Shown here in pieces: positions 7,174 through 15,701 of a DNA stretch of 64,000 bases. The DNA lies in assembly GCA_016200045.1 (NCBI GenBank), contig JACQFN010000013.1, positions 1 to 64,000 on the forward strand. Reading direction: 5' to 3'. Origin of the DNA: Nitrososphaerota archaeon. Lineage in GTDB: Archaea; Thermoproteota; Nitrososphaeria; Nitrososphaerales; Gagatemarchaeaceae. Numbering within the stretch: the first letter of the stretch is position 1; every line of letters starts with the position of its first letter. The notes below the pieces were generated by a model that had not been told where the DNA came from, did not search any database, and saw only the letters and a program-made list of their open reading frames with translations. The position numbers were made by a program, and so were the translations under genes.

Positions 7174-8430
7174 CTACTTGCTCACGCTTCGAATCTCCTC
7201 ACCTCTTTTTCGGGGGTGTCCCATCGATTCTGCGAATTTGTCGAAGACGAAGTTGGTGTCGTAGGGGCCGGGGTGCGCTTCAGGGTGGAACTGGACGGCG
7301 ATGCACGGCTTTGACCGGTGGTAGACTCCTTCAATGGTGTGGTCGTCGGCGTTGACGAACCAGGCCTTCAGGTCCGTCTTCGAGAGAGAATTCGGGTCCA
7401 GGGCGAATCCGTGATTCTGGCTGGTGACGTAGCCTCTCGCGGTGGAGAGGTCGATGCACGGCTTGTTCTGGCCCCTGTGCCCATACTTCAGCTTGAACGT
7501 TTCGACCCCCGCGGCCATCCCGACAATCTGTTCCCCCAGGCAAATCCCCAGGGTGGGGACGTCAGATCCGATCAACGACTCAACGCAGCCGACGGTCTCG
7601 ACGCACAGCTTCGGGTCCCCCGGCCCGTTGCTCACAACGACCCCCAGCGGGTCGTGCTTCATCACCTCAGAATATGAGGAGTCGTAGGGGAGCCTGACGA
7701 CCTGGTACCCCCTCGACAGGAGGTTCCTGACTATCCCGAGCTTCGCTCCGCAGTCGATCAAAGCCACCCTTCTGTCACCCGTCCCGTAGACGACGGGGGT
7801 CCTCACCGAAACCTCCCGCACGAGGTGGATAGTGTCGTACCCCGCGGCCTTCCTCAGTTGGTCGCGGAATCGGTCCGCTTGGTCAAGGTCCTGGCCGTTC
7901 GCTATGATTCCCATCATCACTCCGACCTCGCGGAGCCTGGTCACGAGCGCGCGGGTGTCGACCCCCTCTATCCCCGGGACCCCCTCTGAAGCGAGCCACT
8001 CGCTCAGCGTCTTCTCTGACGACCAGTGGCTAGGGGTCTTGCAGGCCTCTTGGACGACCGCGCCCTTCACCTGGATCGACCCCGATTCGAAGGACTTCGG
8101 AAGGCCGAAGGCGTCCCTTTCCTTGTAGGACGGGACTCCGTAGTTCCCTATGAGCGGGTAGGTGAAACAGAGTATCTGGCCTGCGTAGGAGGGGTCCGTG
8201 AGGGACTCAGGGTATCCCACCATGCCTGTGTTGAAGACCACCTCGCCGACTGAGTCCGAACCCGAGCCGAACCCACGGCCGAAGTAGATCGACCCGTCCT
8301 GCAGAAGAAGAAATGCGTCCTTAGAGCTCGCTTCATGCACTCTAAGAAGCGGCGAGTCGGTCGTTGCCGATTTAAGGGTATCGAGACGATGCGGATGGTC
8401 GGTCTTCGTGACCTCTGTCTGCTCGGGCAC
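7174..8430 (-). CDS. carA: Carbamoyl-phosphate synthase small subunit
   Basis: CarA hydrolyses glutamine and channels ammonia to CarB. The N-terminal CPSase domain runs from about residue 40 (FLLLQDGSIYFG, then VFNTGMVGYPESLTDPSYAGQ). A class I glutamine amidotransferase domain follows, with the nucleophile in LGICLGEQIVG, the SQNHGFA segment and the catalytic His/Glu in QFHPEAHPGPYDT. The length (418) is slightly above usual because of a ~40-residue N-terminal tail. The GTG start at 8430 is preceded by an AAGGAG ribosome site with 7-nt spacing. It is first in the operon and diverges from pyrB. Confidence 0.96.
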   Translation of the reverse strand: MPEQTEVTKTDHPHRLDTLKSATTDSPLLRVHEASSKDAFLLLQDGSIYFGRGFGSGSDSVGEVVFNTGMVGYPESLTDPSYAGQILCFTYPLIGNYGVPSYKERDAFGLPKSFESGSIQVKGAVVQEACKTPSHWSSEKTLSEWLASEGVPGIEGVDTRALVTRLREVGVMMGIIANGQDLDQADRFRDQLRKAAGYDTIHLVREVSVRTPVVYGTGDRRVALIDCGAKLGIVRNLLSRGYQVVRLPYDSSYSEVMKHDPLGVVVSNGPGDPKLCVETVGCVESLIGSDVPTLGICLGEQIVGMAAGVETFKLKYGHRGQNKPCIDLSTARGYVTSQNHGFALDPNSLSKTDLKAWFVNADDHTIEGVYHRSKPCIAVQFHPEAHPGPYDTNFVFDKFAESMGHPRKRGEEIRSVSK

Positions 8431-8484
8431 ATTCGGACTCCTTTTCTATCCTTCGAACTTGACTTGATGCCGGAGACCCCCTGA

Positions 8485-9423
8485 ATGGCGAAGAACTTTG
8501 ATTTCCTGGGCAGGGACGTCGTCAGCATCAGGGACTTCAAGAGGGACCAACTCGAGCACGTTTTTGAAAGCGTGGACGCTCTCGAGAAGAAGCCCAAGAG
8601 CCTTGACGCGGGCCTTCAGGGGAAGATGGTTGCACTGCTATTCTTCGAACCGTCCACGCGGACGTACTCCAGCTTCCAGATCGCAGCGGAGAACCTTGGG
8701 CTCAAGGTGTCCGGGTTCTCGAACGTGGCCGCGTCCTCTGTTTCCAAGGGCGAGACGCTGTATGACACAATCAAGATGTTCGAAGGTTATGAGACGGACT
8801 GTTTCGTGATAAGGCACAGCATGATGGGATCGGCGAGGTTCGCAGCGGAGGCGACCGATGTCCCTGTCATAAACGCGGGCGACGGGAGCCGCGAGCATCC
8901 CACTCAGGCCATGGTCGACCTGTACTCGATACGGAGAGACTTCGGCAAGCTGGACGGCCTGAAGATAGGGGTACTGGGAGACCTGAAGTACGGGCGGACG
9001 GCCTCCTCCCTCGCATACGCGCTCTCCAACTATGACGTGGAGATCTGCTTCATCGCCCCCGACGCGCTCCAGATCAGGCCCGAGGTGGAACTGTTCCTCA
9101 ACCAGAGGGGGACGAGGTTCAGCAGGGAAACCAGCCTTGCGACCGTGGCAAACACCCTAGACGTCCTGTATGTTACGCGGATACAGAAGGAGCGGATTCC
9201 GGACCCGACGGAATACGAGAGGGTCAGGGGGCTCTACCAGGTCAATCTGGAGACGCTCCGCGAGGCCAAGCCTTCGCTAAAGGTCTTCCACCCCCTTCCG
9301 AGGGTCGACGAGTTGGCCTCCGAGATAGACGGCACCGAGTTCGCTCGATACTTCAACCAGGCAGCGGTCGGCCTCCCGCTCAGGATGGCCCTGCTGAACA
9401 TGGTCATTGGAGGGGCGGACTGA
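8485..9423 (+). CDS. pyrB: Aspartate carbamoyltransferase catalytic subunit
   Basis: This enzyme transfers the carbamoyl group to aspartate, the committed pyrimidine step. The 312-residue protein carries the carbamoyl-phosphate loop FFEPSTRTYSSF (residues ~53-64), the HPTQAMVDLYSI motif near residue 137 and the HPLPRVDEL motif near residue 270. It is followed with no gap by the regulatory subunit gene, so a regulated dodecameric complex is expected. An AT-rich element (cttttctatcc, 8441-8451) is a possible promoter. Confidence 0.97.
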   Translation: MAKNFDFLGRDVVSIRDFKRDQLEHVFESVDALEKKPKSLDAGLQGKMVALLFFEPSTRTYSSFQIAAENLGLKVSGFSNVAASSVSKGETLYDTIKMFEGYETDCFVIRHSMMGSARFAAEATDVPVINAGDGSREHPTQAMVDLYSIRRDFGKLDGLKIGVLGDLKYGRTASSLAYALSNYDVEICFIAPDALQIRPEVELFLNQRGTRFSRETSLATVANTLDVLYVTRIQKERIPDPTEYERVRGLYQVNLETLREAKPSLKVFHPLPRVDELASEIDGTEFARYFNQAAVGLPLRMALLNMVIGGAD

Positions 9424-9915
9424 ATGCAAGAGAAAGACCCCGAAAAGGGGATGCTCGTGCGGAAGATAGAAGAAGGGACGGTGGTCGACCATATCCCCGA
9501 CTGGAAGGCCCAGACCGTGTCCAAGGTCCTCAGGCTCGACAAGCTGGCCAGAATGCAGTCCGAGATATCGGTGGCGATCCTCCAGAACGTTGACAGCAAG
9601 ACCCTTGCGAGGAAGGACGTGATCAAGATAGACAGGTGGCACGTGGACGAGAAGGAAGCGGACATCCTCTCCCTGATCTTCCCAGGGATCACGGTGAACT
9701 ACATCAACGAGTGGAAGGTCTCGAAATACTCGTCCAAGGTACCTGACACGATAGAAGGGAGGATAAAGTGCCCGGAGGTCAACTGCATATCAAACTCAGG
9801 GAGGGAGCCCGTGGTCTCGAAATTCGTGACCCTCAAACGAGACCGGCTACTCCAGTGCCACTATTGCGACACGACAGTGGAGTTCGAGAGGATCCCCGAC
9901 CTCGTAAGTGCGTGA
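9424..9915 (+). CDS. pyrI: Aspartate carbamoyltransferase regulatory subunit
   Basis: PyrI binds nucleotide effectors and holds the catalytic trimers together. The allosteric domain is at residues ~10-105 (VRKIEEGTVVDHI, then KDVIKIDRW). The zinc domain at the C-terminus has the expected four cysteines (CPEVNC near residue 116, CHYC near residue 144). The ATG immediately follows the pyrB stop codon, and its own stop is five bases before the pyrC ATG, so pyrB, pyrI and pyrC form one operon. The length of 163 is usual. Confidence 0.96.
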   Translation: MQEKDPEKGMLVRKIEEGTVVDHIPDWKAQTVSKVLRLDKLARMQSEISVAILQNVDSKTLARKDVIKIDRWHVDEKEADILSLIFPGITVNYINEWKVSKYSSKVPDTIEGRIKCPEVNCISNSGREPVVSKFVTLKRDRLLQCHYCDTTVEFERIPDLVSA

Positions 9916-9919
9916 CGCA

Positions 9920-11200
9920 ATGCAGCACGACCTCGTGGTCGAAGGGAAGCTGGTCCTGCCAGGGTCGCTCGAGCAGGGACAGGTCGGGGTCAGCGGGGGG
10001 ATGGTCAGAGAGGTCAAGAAGCAGGGACTCAGCGGCGAGAGGGTCGTCAGGGCCGGCGAGTGTCTCGTGTTCCCGGGCTTCATAGACTGCCACGTTCACC
10101 TCAGAGAGCCCGGGTGGGAGCGGAAGGAGGACTTCAGGACCGGGACGATCGCGGCCGTGCATGGGGGGGTGACCACGGCATTCGACATGCCGAACAACCC
10201 TGTCCCGACGACGACAGTCTCGGCCATCGAACAGAAGATGAAGCTCGCGAAGGGGAAGGCGGTGGTCGACGTCAGATTCTACGCAGGGGTGAGCGGGGGC
10301 CGGCTGGGAGAAATCGCGGGCCTGCGAGACAGGGCCATAGGCTACAAGCTGTACCTCTCGAAGACCACCGGGGAGGAGCCGTTCCCTGAGGAAGAGCTGG
10401 GCCAGGCGCTTTCGGCGATCAGCTCGACCGGGAAGCCGGTGAGCTTCCACTGCGAGGACCAGTCCATCATAGATGAGAGTTCGGGGAGGCTCTCCGACGG
10501 CGGCAGGCCCGACGCCTATGCTGACATGAGGCCTCCAGAATCGGAGGTCGAGTCTGTCAGGAAGGCGGCAGATGCGGTCAGGAGGTCGAACGGGGCCAAA
10601 GGGAATCTCTGTCATCTGTCCACAGGCGATTCGATAAGGGTCGTCAGGGAAGCCAGGGAAGGGGGCCTGGCCCTTCGTTGCGAGGCGGCCCTCCACCATC
10701 TGTACTTCGACCGAAGGGACCTCGCGAAAAACCCGCTGCTCCGGACGAACCCTCCTCTGAGGAGCCCCGATGACAGGAGGAGCCTCATCGAGGGTCTGAG
10801 AGACGGCTCCGTCAGCTTCCTGGTGACCGACCACGCGCCTCATACGCTCGACGAGAAGCGGGACGAGCAGCTCGCCGGCGTACCTGGGCTCGACGACTAC
10901 GGCCACGTTGTTTCTTGGCTGATCACGAAGGAAGGCATCGACCCCGGGACGGTCGCGCGCGCGGGGGCGGCCAGCCCTGCCCAGTTCTTCGGACTCTCGG
11001 ACCGCGGCGAGATATCGCCGGGCAAAAGAGGAGACCTGACCGTCGTCGACCTGCGCTCCCCCGAGAAGGTGAGGTCGGAGAGCATCCTGAGCAAGTGCGG
11101 ATGGTCCCCCTACGAGGGGGTGGAGTTCCCCGGTAGGGTCAGGTGGGTTTTTTCGCTGGGGAAGCCTCTGATGGACGACTCCCAGCAGTTTACCGGGTAG
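9920..11200 (+). CDS. pyrC: Dihydroorotase
   Basis: The enzyme cyclises carbamoyl aspartate to dihydroorotate. This is the amidohydrolase-fold type of about 425 residues, with the metal-binding DCHVHLREPG motif near residue 55, a lysine-containing segment (GYKLYLS) for carbamate bridging, HLST near residue 233 and DHAPHTLDEK near residue 310. I chose the ATG at 9920 (MQHDLVVEG) over a GTG at 9908, because the former fits the family start and sits just after pyrI. The last 90 bp overlap a convergent membrane-protein gene. Confidence 0.95.
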   Translation: MQHDLVVEGKLVLPGSLEQGQVGVSGGMVREVKKQGLSGERVVRAGECLVFPGFIDCHVHLREPGWERKEDFRTGTIAAVHGGVTTAFDMPNNPVPTTTVSAIEQKMKLAKGKAVVDVRFYAGVSGGRLGEIAGLRDRAIGYKLYLSKTTGEEPFPEEELGQALSAISSTGKPVSFHCEDQSIIDESSGRLSDGGRPDAYADMRPPESEVESVRKAADAVRRSNGAKGNLCHLSTGDSIRVVREAREGGLALRCEAALHHLYFDRRDLAKNPLLRTNPPLRSPDDRRSLIEGLRDGSVSFLVTDHAPHTLDEKRDEQLAGVPGLDDYGHVVSWLITKEGIDPGTVARAGAASPAQFFGLSDRGEISPGKRGDLTVVDLRSPEKVRSESILSKCGWSPYEGVEFPGRVRWVFSLGKPLMDDSQQFTG

Positions 11201-11571
11201 ACCGCCGCCGGGGCCCCGCCTGAGGGGCTGGGTGGGCTCGTCGAAGCCGTGTAAATTCCCTTCCCCCTTCCCGCGAAGACCATCGCGACGATCAGCAGGA
11301 CGATTGCGATCAGCAGAAATCCGAGCGCGTAGGCCGGCTGGAGATAGGCGAAGAGCGAGAGCAGGGCCATCAGCACGCCCCAACCGCCGTAGAAGGCCCG
11401 GTCCTTCTTCTCTATGATGAAGACAGCCGCGACTATCGTCCACACCCCGACCAGGATGAGGATCAGCGCGATGGTCTCCCCGATCCCGCGCGCGAATGGA
11501 AGCTGGAAGAGGTATGATGCCACTGAAAGGAGGACCGCCACGACGGCCCCCACCGACCATGTGACCTGCAA
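11110..11571 (-). CDS. Hypothetical four-helix membrane protein
   Basis: The 153-residue product has four hydrophobic segments at about residues 5-23, 33-53, 64-80 and 83-99, followed by a polar Ser/Pro-rich tail. That tail is coded opposite the end of pyrC, so its exact length deserves caution. No known motif is visible. It is tail-to-tail with pyrC and follows the amidase gene on the same strand after about 50 bp. Confidence 0.6.
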   Translation of the reverse strand: MQVTWSVGAVVAVLLSVASYLFQLPFARGIGETIALILILVGVWTIVAAVFIIEKKDRAFYGGWGVLMALLSLFAYLQPAYALGFLLIAIVLLIVAMVFAGRGKGIYTASTSPPSPSGGAPAAVYPVNCWESSIRGFPSEKTHLTLPGNSTPS

Positions 11572-11622
11572 ACGCAGGGGGTGCGGGAGGCGCCCGCTAT
11601 TAACGCGTTTTACGGCCGGTGA

Positions 11623-12948
11623 CTACGCCGGCGGAGGAGTAGGAAAGGGTCCGAACTCCTCCTCGTACTCGGCCCCAACTGCGAAGATTACAGGCTCATC
11701 GAACGGCCTGGCGACTATCTGGGCGCCGATAGGAAGTCCTTCTGCCGGCATCATCGGAACAGACATCGCGGGAAATCCTGTCACGTTGAAGGGGAGCGTC
11801 AGGCGGTTGAGGGCCGAGTAGGTGTCGACCTGCTTCCCTGAAATGGAGACGGACCCTTCCCCAATCTTAGGCGCGGAGACAGTGGTGCAGGGGACAACCA
11901 TCACATCGCACCCACCCATCGACCTAGAGAAGGCCTCGATGAGGCTGGGCCGCGCGTTTAGCGCCGCGATGTAATCTACCGCCGACACGCCCCTCCCCAG
12001 CTCGAGTAGTTTCCTCACGTCCTCGCCGTAGAGCTCTGGCGTCTTGTCCAGCCAGCCGAGGTGGAAGGCGGTCGCCTCCGCTCGCCGGATGGGATAGAAC
12101 CTGGCCGCGGCTTCCTGCACCCCCTCCAGCTCTATGTCCTCGAGCTTGCACCCGAGGCTCCTGAGGTCGTCGAGGAACTTGGAGAAGGACTCCAGGACCT
12201 GCTGGTTCACACCCGACGCGAAGTAGCCGCGCGGTACCCCCACCCTGAAGGTCCGCCTTTCTCCGGCGAGCCCCTCGGAGTAACTGGGAACAGGGGTCGT
12301 GCCCGTCGTCGAGCCCCCTTCTTGGTGCCCGGCGATAGCCTGCAGCACGCTGGCTGCGTCCCGTACAGTCGATGTCAGCGTGCCTACCGTGTCGAAGGAC
12401 GGGGCGAGTGGAATGACCCCCAGCCTGCTTACCCGACCGTAGGTCGGCTTCATCCCCACGATTCCGCAGAGGGAGGCGGGGATCCTGACCGAGCATGCCG
12501 TGTCGGTCCCCAGGGCAGCAACGGACATGCCCATGGAAACGGACGCGGCCGACCCTCCGCTGGAGCCTCCCGCCACCCTGGCGGGGTCCCAGGGGTTGCG
12601 GACCGGCCCGAAGTGGGGATTCTCCGAAGTAACTCCCGCGGCGAACTCGTGCATGTTCGTCGTGCCGACAATCACGGCCCCTGCGTCTTTCAGCATCCTG
12701 ACTGCTGGAGCGTCGTATGGGGCGATGCTGTCAGATAGTATCTTCGACCCCGCGGTGCATCGGACCCCCTTGATGTACAGGACGTCCTTGACGGAGACCG
12801 GTATCCCGTCCAGCGGACCCTTTCCCGCCCCTCGCGCCAGCCTCGATTGGGACTCCTTCGCTGCCGCCGCCGCGGACTCGTGAAGGACTGTGATGAACGA
12901 GTGGAACCGCGGGTTGAGCCTTTCGATGACCTCGAGGGCGTCCTCCAC
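11623..12948 (-). CDS. Amidase (amidase-signature family, GatA-like)
   Basis: The amidase-signature core is intact: the catalytic Lys in GIPVSVKDVLYIKG (near residue 50) and the Gly/Ser-rich stretch AGGSSGGSAASVSMG (near residue 130) with the cis-Ser and nucleophile Ser in GTDTACSVRIPASLCG. The 441 residues are a little short. The usual N-terminal helix is encoded further upstream without interruption (to about 13011: LNSISKLREEYESGKADP) but with no ATG/GTG/TTG there. GTG at 12948 is the first ordinary start; CTG at 13009-13011 or ATA at 13000-13002 are candidates. No gatB or gatC is nearby, so a stand-alone amide hydrolase is more likely than a tRNA amidotransferase subunit. Confidence 0.88.
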   Translation of the reverse strand: MEDALEVIERLNPRFHSFITVLHESAAAAAKESQSRLARGAGKGPLDGIPVSVKDVLYIKGVRCTAGSKILSDSIAPYDAPAVRMLKDAGAVIVGTTNMHEFAAGVTSENPHFGPVRNPWDPARVAGGSSGGSAASVSMGMSVAALGTDTACSVRIPASLCGIVGMKPTYGRVSRLGVIPLAPSFDTVGTLTSTVRDAASVLQAIAGHQEGGSTTGTTPVPSYSEGLAGERRTFRVGVPRGYFASGVNQQVLESFSKFLDDLRSLGCKLEDIELEGVQEAAARFYPIRRAEATAFHLGWLDKTPELYGEDVRKLLELGRGVSAVDYIAALNARPSLIEAFSRSMGGCDVMVVPCTTVSAPKIGEGSVSISGKQVDTYSALNRLTLPFNVTGFPAMSVPMMPAEGLPIGAQIVARPFDEPVIFAVGAEYEEEFGPFPTPPPA

Positions 12949-13068
12949 GACCGTGACCGGGTCCGCCTTCCCGGACTCGTATTCTTCGCGCAGCTTGCTT
13001 ATGGAGTTCAGGGTCGAAGGCCGCCCCCGCGGGGCTCCCAGCGCTTATCAGTCTGCCGAGACCGAAGG

Positions 13069-13323
13069 TCATTGCCACCGGTGGAATGCCGGATGGTTTT
13101 CCTTGACGGCCGCGAAGAGCCCCTTCATCGTAGCAGTCACCCGCCCCCCGGCCTCGAGTTTGCCATCCACCCACACCTTGTCCCCCTCCTCTCTCGAAGG
13201 CCATGTGGTAAGGCGCCAGGCTCCGGCCATCGGCGTCGGTTCGAGGAACCTCACTGTGTACTCGGCGGTCGACATCGCAGGCAGGCTCGGGGAGTCGAAG
13301 TCAACCGTGTCGAGGGCCCTCAA
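13069..13323 (-). pseudogene. C-terminal half of a PaaI-like hotdog thioesterase
   Basis: From a TTG at 13323 the 84 residues match the second half of a hotdog thioesterase (ALDTVDF, then STAEYTVRFLEPTP, then KVWVDGKLEAGGRVTATMKGLFAAV). The first half of the fold, including the HGG catalytic segment, is absent in all frames up to the tRNA-Ser gene. The continuing open frame to 13536 is Pro/Ser-rich and does not look like protein. I read it as a truncated gene; it could also be an unusual short protein. Confidence 0.45.
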
Positions 13324-13644
13324 CCTTTCTTGAAGAAAAGAGGCTCGTGAGAGCGATTTCGATTCGCAACAGGCGGTGTTCAGACGCCTTGTTGACCTCC
13401 CAGATGAGCCGTCAGAGTTCACCCCGGTGGAGCTTGCTCCGCTGGAGACGAAGGGAGGCAGAGTTGTCCCCCGGGGCTCAGAGGGAGGCGGTAAAGGGAG
13501 TGTGGGAGGGAGCGGACATTTCCAGCTTCGAGCCATTCCTCTATCCGGTCCTCAAGGTCGACCTCCTCCTCAGGCGGAGAGGGAGGTCCGTCCTCCTCGG
13601 CGGGAGGACCGGTCGGGAACTTTCGCTCTGACCGGTGCCGAAGG
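13324..13644. other. 321-bp stretch without a secure gene
   Basis: Between the thioesterase remnant and tRNA-Ser. A minus-strand frame ending at 13419 includes an acidic segment (PPEEEVDLEDRIEEWLEAG) that could be a small protein, but its upstream part overlaps the tRNA and no start is clear. Nothing else is recognisable. Confidence 0.35.
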
Positions 13645-13740
13645 CGCCGGGGGTAGGATTCGAACCCACGCGACCCGAAGGTCACGGGCTGTCCAGGAAG
13701 GCGCTCAAGGCCCGCGCATTAACCACTCTGCCACCCCGGC
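13645..13740 (-). tRNA. tRNA-Ser (TGA) with a 13-nt intron
   Basis: The acceptor stem is perfect (GCCGGGG with CCCCGGC, G discriminator at 13645). The T-arm is GTGGG-TTCGAAT-CCTAC, and a long variable arm (GACC-TTCG-GGTC) marks it as type II. The anticodon stem CGGGC/GCCCG encloses 20 nt instead of 7. Removing 13 nt (13691-13703) after position 37 gives the loop CTTGAGA with anticodon TGA at 13705-13707. The intron position, directly 3' of position 37, is the canonical archaeal site. Confidence 0.9.
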
Positions 13741-13826
13741 TGCTCCGCGGGGTCCGCCGATTGTTCTTATGCTTTCGCGGAGAATTCGGAACGTGGCTGC
13801 AGCGGAGGGAGCGGGAGGCAGGCATT

Positions 13827-13836
13827 TCTTATATAT
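13827..13836 (+). promoter_or_regulatory. TATA box of the ABC exporter operon
   Basis: A strong AT-rich core (cttatatatt) lies about 28-36 bp upstream of the ATG at 13864 in otherwise GC-rich DNA. This implies a transcript with only a few leader bases. Confidence 0.65.
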
Positions 13837-13863
13837 TGGACACCCAAGACTCGCGCGGAAACT

Positions 13864-14886
13864 ATGACGGACATGATCAGCGTCGAGGACCTGGTGCTGG
13901 TGTACGGGGACGGGACAAGGGCAGTCGACGGCATTTCGTTCAAGGTAGAGGAAAACGGGTTCTTCGGATTCCTCGGGCCGAACGGCGCCGGGAAGAGCAC
14001 GACGATCAAGGTCTTAACGACCCTCCTGAGGAAGACTTCAGGGAGGGTCCACCTCGCCGGGCTGGACGTCGAGAAGGACGCGGCCGGCATACGGAAGCTG
14101 ATCGGGGTCCAGAGCCAAGAAACGGTGGTGGACCACGACCTCACCGGGAGGGAGAATTTGATGCTCCAGGGACACCTGCAGCAGATGGGCGGGACCGAGC
14201 TCAAGCAGCGGGTGGAGGAGCTGGTCAAGCTCGTCGACCTTACGGACGCGGCCGACAAGCGCGCCCTCAACTACTCGGGCGGGATGAAGAAGAGGCTCGA
14301 CCTCGCATCTGCGCTCGTCCACAGGCCGAGGGTGTTGTTCCTCGACGAGCCGACGACGGGGCTCGACCCGCAGTCCAGGTCCGCCGTCTGGAAGTACCTC
14401 GACCAGCTCAACAAAGAAGGAATAACCATCTTCCTGACAACGCAGTACATGGAGGAGGCGGACAAACTTTGTTCGGACCTCTCGATTATCGACCACGGGA
14501 AGATAGTCGCGGGAGGGACCCCGACCGAGCTGAAAGGGCAGGTCGGGACGGACACCATAACCTTGTCGCTTGAGGGTTCGGAGCAGGGAGACGGGGGGAG
14601 CGCAAGAGCGAAGGAGCTGCTAACGAAGGTCAGGGGTGTGTCCGAGGTTCTGGACTCAGACGGAGGCCTTACGGTCTATGCGAAGAACGCAGGGTTCATC
14701 GTCGCGGACATCGTGAGGTCGTTCGATGAAAACGCGATCAAGATGAAGTCGATCAGCATGTCGAGCCCTTCGCTTGACGACGTCTTCCTTCACCACACAG
14801 GACACAGAATCAGGCCCGAGGAGGCTTCGCCTAGACAGACGATGAGGAGAATGGGCTTCGCTGCAAGGAGGCCGGCGAGGCAATGA
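13864..14886 (+). CDS. ABC transporter ATP-binding protein (DrrA-type exporter)
   Basis: The 340-residue ATPase has Walker A (GPNGAGKSTT, near residue 40), a Q-loop glutamine in IGVQSQE, signature YSGGMKKR (near residue 138), Walker B with catalytic Glu (LFLDEPTTGLDP) and the switch segment TTQYMEEAD. The switch carries Gln where most ABC proteins have His, as in DrrA-type exporters. A C-terminal extension of ~100 residues (SLDDVFLHHTG) is typical of daunorubicin-resistance-type proteins. It overlaps the permease gene by four bases (ATGA). The substrate is unknown; drugs, lipids or polysaccharides are possible. Confidence 0.93.
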   Translation: MTDMISVEDLVLVYGDGTRAVDGISFKVEENGFFGFLGPNGAGKSTTIKVLTTLLRKTSGRVHLAGLDVEKDAAGIRKLIGVQSQETVVDHDLTGRENLMLQGHLQQMGGTELKQRVEELVKLVDLTDAADKRALNYSGGMKKRLDLASALVHRPRVLFLDEPTTGLDPQSRSAVWKYLDQLNKEGITIFLTTQYMEEADKLCSDLSIIDHGKIVAGGTPTELKGQVGTDTITLSLEGSEQGDGGSARAKELLTKVRGVSEVLDSDGGLTVYAKNAGFIVADIVRSFDENAIKMKSISMSSPSLDDVFLHHTGHRIRPEEASPRQTMRRMGFAARRPARQ

Positions 14887-15659
14887 CCTTCTTCAGCGAC
14901 ACCAGGTACCTTTTCGTCAGGTCGATCAGGAAGCTGGTCAGGACCCCGATCCTGCTGTTCTTCTCGCTCCTGCAGCCGATAATCTTCCTCCTGCTCTTCA
15001 CCCAGCTCTTCGCCAGGTTCACTGCCGCGCCGGGCCTGTTTCCCGCTGGGATAACGTACCTCAGCTACGCGACGCCCGGGATCCTGTTGCAGAACGCGTT
15101 CAGCAGCGCCCTGCAGTCGGGGACATCGATCGTCGACGACCTCAACTCCGGGTTCTTGCAGAAGATGCTGGTGACTCCGGTCAACAGGTCGGCGATACTC
15201 CTCGGGAGGCTGACGAGCGATGCGTTCAGGGTGACTGCCCAGTCTCTGATCATACTGGTCCTTGCTTACGGTCTCGGGTTTTCGGTGGACACCGGGCTGC
15301 CGGGGATACTTGCGATGCTTGGGATCATAGCGTTCTTCGGGCTGGCGTGGTCGGGTATTTCCCTCGCCATCGGGCTAAGGACCAAGAGTGCCGAGACGGT
15401 CTTCGGGATCGGGGGGTTTCTCACGTTCCCGCTACTGTTCATGAGCACCTCACTGGTCCCGACTGACGCGATGCCCGAGTGGATCAAAGCCGTGTCCAGC
15501 GTGAACCCCATCAGCTTCGCGGTGAACGCCGTTAGAGACCTCTCGCTCCCGAACTACTTCTCTGCAGGCTCAATCCTGACGGCGGTAGGCGTGATCGGGT
15601 TGATAGCCATCGTCACGCTCGGCGCGACCCTCTACCTCTTCAGAAAGGTCGTAAGCTGA
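14883..15659 (+). CDS. ABC-2 type transporter permease
   Basis: The 258-residue membrane protein has six hydrophobic segments: one near residues 20-40 after a basic N-terminus, then four in the middle, and a final segment near residue 235. This is the layout of ABC-2 permeases paired with DrrA-like ATPases. A conserved amphipathic stretch (DLNSGFLQKMLVTPVNRSAI) lies in the first cytoplasmic loop, as expected for the coupling helix. The four-base overlap with the ATPase gene indicates translational coupling. Together they would form a homodimeric exporter. Confidence 0.9.
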   Translation: MTFFSDTRYLFVRSIRKLVRTPILLFFSLLQPIIFLLLFTQLFARFTAAPGLFPAGITYLSYATPGILLQNAFSSALQSGTSIVDDLNSGFLQKMLVTPVNRSAILLGRLTSDAFRVTAQSLIILVLAYGLGFSVDTGLPGILAMLGIIAFFGLAWSGISLAIGLRTKSAETVFGIGGFLTFPLLFMSTSLVPTDAMPEWIKAVSSVNPISFAVNAVRDLSLPNYFSAGSILTAVGVIGLIAIVTLGATLYLFRKVVS

Positions 15660-15701
15660 AGAGGGCAACGCTTTTCCTCGACTAACGCCCATCATCCTTC
15701 G

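Noticed and set aside
8431-8484. A TATA box shared by the divergent carA and pyrB genes
   Set aside because: The AT-rich core (8441-8451) is only 11 bp from the carA start, which instead has a Shine-Dalgarno; the geometry does not match the three shared boxes.
11145-11152. Poly-T terminator near the pyrC end
   Set aside because: The T-run is inside the pyrC coding sequence, before its stop codon.
9833-11560. A 575-codon minus-strand open frame opposite pyrC
   Set aside because: It is the antisense shadow of pyrC, with Arg/Pro/Asp-rich composition typical of antisense frames in GC-rich DNA; pyrC is unambiguous.
13419-13685. An 88-codon minus-strand frame with an acidic EEEVDLEDRIEEW segment
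   Set aside because: Its N-terminal part lies inside tRNA-Ser and no start or promoter is visible; kept only as a note in the gap description.
13635-14573. A 312-codon plus-strand frame over the ABC ATPase
   Set aside because: Out-of-frame shadow of the ATPase gene, Arg/Gly-rich and starting inside the tRNA.
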